In this document: piece after piece, positions 56,663 to 58,179 of the stretch | How positions within the stretch are numbered: position 1 is the first letter of the stretch | How the letters are laid out: every line of letters starts with the position of its first letter | Notes under the pieces: generated by a model | What the model was told of the DNA's origin: nothing | What the model saw: the letters and a program-made list of their open reading frames with translations, nothing else | Databases searched by the model: none | Translations under genes and position numbers: made by a program | Source of the DNA: Muribaculaceae bacterium | GTDB taxonomy: Bacteria; Bacteroidota; Bacteroidia; Bacteroidales; Muribaculaceae | Length of the DNA stretch: 58,179 nt | Assembly: GCA_017964485.1 (NCBI GenBank) | Contig: JAGCRW010000040.1 | Coordinates: 1 to 58,179, forward strand | Reading direction: 5' to 3'

Positions 56663-57808
56663 ATGATAAAGGATTTCAATTTCTACGCACCCACAAGGGT
56701 TGTGTTTGGTCGTGAGTCGGAGAATAAGATAGGTGAACTAGTGGCTGCCAATGGTGGCAAAAAAGTGCTGATACACTATGGCGGTGGTTCGGCGCAGCGT
56801 TCGGGCCTGCTCGATGTGGTGCGAGAACAACTGAATGATGCTGGTATCGCATTTTGCGAGCTGGGCGGTGTGGTGCCTAACCCGCTGCTGTCGAAGGTTC
56901 GCGAGGGCATTGAATTGTGCCGTCGTGAGGGAGTGGACTTCATTCTTGCCGTGGGTGGTGGTAGTGTTATTGACTCGTCAAAGGCGATAGGCTATGGTGT
57001 GCCTTATGATGGTGATGTGTGGGATTTCTGGGCAGGAAAGGATGTGCCCAAGCAGTGTCTGCCCATCGGCGTGGTGCTGACGATTCCTGCAGCCGGTAGC
57101 GAGATGTCGTCGAGTTGCGTGATTACCGCTGACGAGGGTCTGCTCAAGCGTGGCATCAACAGCGACCTGTGCCGTTGCCGATTTGCCGTGATGAATCCCG
57201 AGCGCACCTACACCTTGCCTCCCTACCAGACGGCCGCCGGCGCAACCGACATCATGATGCACACCATGGAACGCTACTTCTCGAAATATGAGGACATGAC
57301 GCTCACCGATGCCATCAGCGAGGCCTTGTTGCGTACCGTCAAGGACTCTGCCCTGGTGGTGATGCGCAATCCCGAAGACTATCGTCACCGTGCGCAAATC
57401 ATGTGGGCAGGTTCGCGGGCTCACAACGACCTGACCGAGTGCGGCACCGAGAAAGACTTTGCCACGCACCGCCTCGAACATGAGTTGAGCGCGCTCTTTG
57501 GGGTCACTCATGGTGCGGGTTTAGCAGCTATTTGGCCCTCGTGGGCACGCTATGTGAAGGATAAGCACCTGAGCCGATTTGTGCAGTTTGCCGTGAATGT
57601 GATGGGAGTACCCAACGACTTTGCGCATCCCGAGGAAACTGCCGAGCGCGGCATTTGTGCAGTTGAGGAGTTCTATCGCCAGATAGGTATGCCCACCAGC
57701 ATCCATGAGTTGCTGGGCCGTGACATCACCGACCAGGAGATTGATATCATGGTTGAGAAGTGCTCGCGTGGCGGTACCATCACCCTGGGTGCCATGGAGG
57801 TGCTCTAA
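56663..57808 (+). CDS. Iron-containing alcohol dehydrogenase (butanol-dehydrogenase-like)
   Basis: A 381-residue group III dehydrogenase. The N-terminal NAD(P)-binding domain shows FYAPTRVVFGRESENKIGEL and AVGGGSVIDSSKAI (GGGS at 98-101). The iron-binding C-terminal domain has Asp196 and His200 (GATDIMMHTMERY), His269 (FATHRLEHEL) and His283 (VTHGAGL), the canonical ligand set. It reduces aldehydes to alcohols or the reverse, in fermentation or aldehyde detoxification. It is monocistronic, with its own promoter and terminator. It resembles the BdhA/YqhD branch, and cofactor choice cannot be settled by eye. Confidence 0.95.
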   Translation: MIKDFNFYAPTRVVFGRESENKIGELVAANGGKKVLIHYGGGSAQRSGLLDVVREQLNDAGIAFCELGGVVPNPLLSKVREGIELCRREGVDFILAVGGGSVIDSSKAIGYGVPYDGDVWDFWAGKDVPKQCLPIGVVLTIPAAGSEMSSSCVITADEGLLKRGINSDLCRCRFAVMNPERTYTLPPYQTAAGATDIMMHTMERYFSKYEDMTLTDAISEALLRTVKDSALVVMRNPEDYRHRAQIMWAGSRAHNDLTECGTEKDFATHRLEHELSALFGVTHGAGLAAIWPSWARYVKDKHLSRFVQFAVNVMGVPNDFAHPEETAERGICAVEEFYRQIGMPTSIHELLGRDITDQEIDIMVEKCSRGGTITLGAMEVL

Positions 57809-57871
57809 GCTCAAGCCATGCGCGACATCTATCGCATGGCCCGGTAAGAGATTGAATTCAAATGTAGAAAA

Positions 57872-57907
57872 AGGAGGAGGGCAAGAACAGTCCTCCTCCT
57901 GAATTTT
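57872..57907 (+). terminator. Terminator of the alcohol dehydrogenase gene
   Basis: AGGAGGAGG / CCTCCTCCT with an 11-nt loop, followed by GAATTTTT. Confidence 0.8.
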
Positions 57908-57996
57908 TAGGGGTGACACGATGGGGTGTGTGGTGTGAGTTGCTTGCCGCTCATGCTGATTTAAAGATGAAATGTTAAGAAATGGTGTGTGATTGC

Positions 57997-58026
57997 TTTG
58001 TTTTTTTAAAAAAATTGTTATATTTG
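57997..58026 (+). promoter_or_regulatory. Promoter for the BspA-like gene at the right edge
   Basis: TATATTTG (58019-58026) with TTTG 18 bp upstream (57997-58000). Confidence 0.65.
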
Positions 58027-58045
58027 CAAAAAAACAAACAACATC

Positions 58046-58179
58046 ATGAAAACGACACACTTGTTCCTGGCTATTCTATGCTCTCTGATGGGAGTGATAA
58101 GTGTCAATGCTGCTGAGGGTTGTGCAGCCGTTGACGCCACTACCAAGACACTCACCTTCTACTACGATTCTGAAGCGCA
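58046..58179 (+). CDS. BspA-family surface protein, start only (cut by window edge)
   Basis: 44 residues are visible before the window ends. A signal peptide (MKTTHLFLAILCSLMGVISV to NAAEG) is followed by AVDATTKTLTFYYDSEA. That strand is the conserved opening of DUF285/BspA modules, as also seen inside paralog 1 (YTYDSTTGALSL). No other domain can be seen. The gene has a good promoter. A third BspA-type gene 35 kb from the tandem pair points to a dispersed surface-protein family. Confidence 0.7.
   Translation, partial: MKTTHLFLAILCSLMGVISVNAAEGCAAVDATTKTLTFYYDSEA

Noticed and set aside
1-58179. Insertion sequences, prophage, tRNA and rRNA genes
   Set aside because: No transposase, integrase or phage proteins were seen on either strand, and no cloverleaf or rRNA signature was recognised by eye. 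A tRNAscan run would be decisive.

Overview
The window looks like a chromosome segment from a gut-type Bacteroidales bacterium (Muribaculaceae/Prevotellaceae-like). The evidence is direct: almost every leader carries the Bacteroidetes promoter element TAnnTTTG, often with a TTTG box 19-20 bp upstream. Shine-Dalgarno signals are absent, lipobox and SusC/TonB-type envelope proteins are plentiful, and BspA-type leucine-rich surface proteins, GldE, GH92 and GH3 glycosidases and dockerin-like modules are present. No rRNA, tRNA, CRISPR array, phage or transposase gene was found.

Layout. 1-4.3 kb: a truncated GH3 glucosidase, divergent from a GH92 alpha-mannosidase lipoprotein. 4.3-10.9 kb: a FetB-like permease, an orphan lipoprotein, a secreted FN3 protein, a MATE exporter and a dockerin-FGE protein. 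11-30.6 kb (all minus strand): a 2434-residue bimodular NRPS (C-A-T-C-A-T-R) preceded within 6 bp by a STAS anti-sigma-factor antagonist, then two tandem BspA-like giant surface proteins, then a membrane protein joining a SpoIIE-type phosphatase to an RsbW-type ATPase, then an alginate-export-like barrel. 30.8-42 kb: housekeeping and envelope genes (GldE, C69 dipeptidase, DUF3667, DUF3108, dockerin-GH13 amylase, a Cys-rich secreted protein, FKBP isomerase, glycyl-tRNA synthetase). 42.3-51.8 kb (plus strand): a phosphate-themed run of DUF47/PhoU-like protein, a polytopic membrane protein ending in a LuxR-type helix-turn-helix, an OprP-type porin, a lamin-tail lipoprotein, two CYTH-superfamily proteins, a DASS anion symporter, an unknown membrane protein and a small lipoprotein. 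51.9-58.2 kb: two GNATs and an ICMT-like methyltransferase in one operon, a TonB-linked barrel, an iron alcohol dehydrogenase, and the start of another BspA protein.

Two regions stand out. In the first, an NRPS predicted to release a dipeptide aldehyde is co-transcribed with a partner-switch antagonist, and the matching phosphatase/kinase lies 8 kb away on the same strand. A dispersed GCAT-rich repeat has also entered the NRPS reading frame. In the second, a DUF47 protein, normally paired with a PiT phosphate transporter, is paired instead with a membrane protein that carries its own DNA-binding domain and lies directly upstream of a phosphate-type porin. This suggests a one-protein membrane sensor-regulator.

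Several starts were set from promoter positions or lipoboxes rather than the longest frame (2083, 9655, 33960, 35674, 36491, 39222, 48232, 51472, 52910, 53788).
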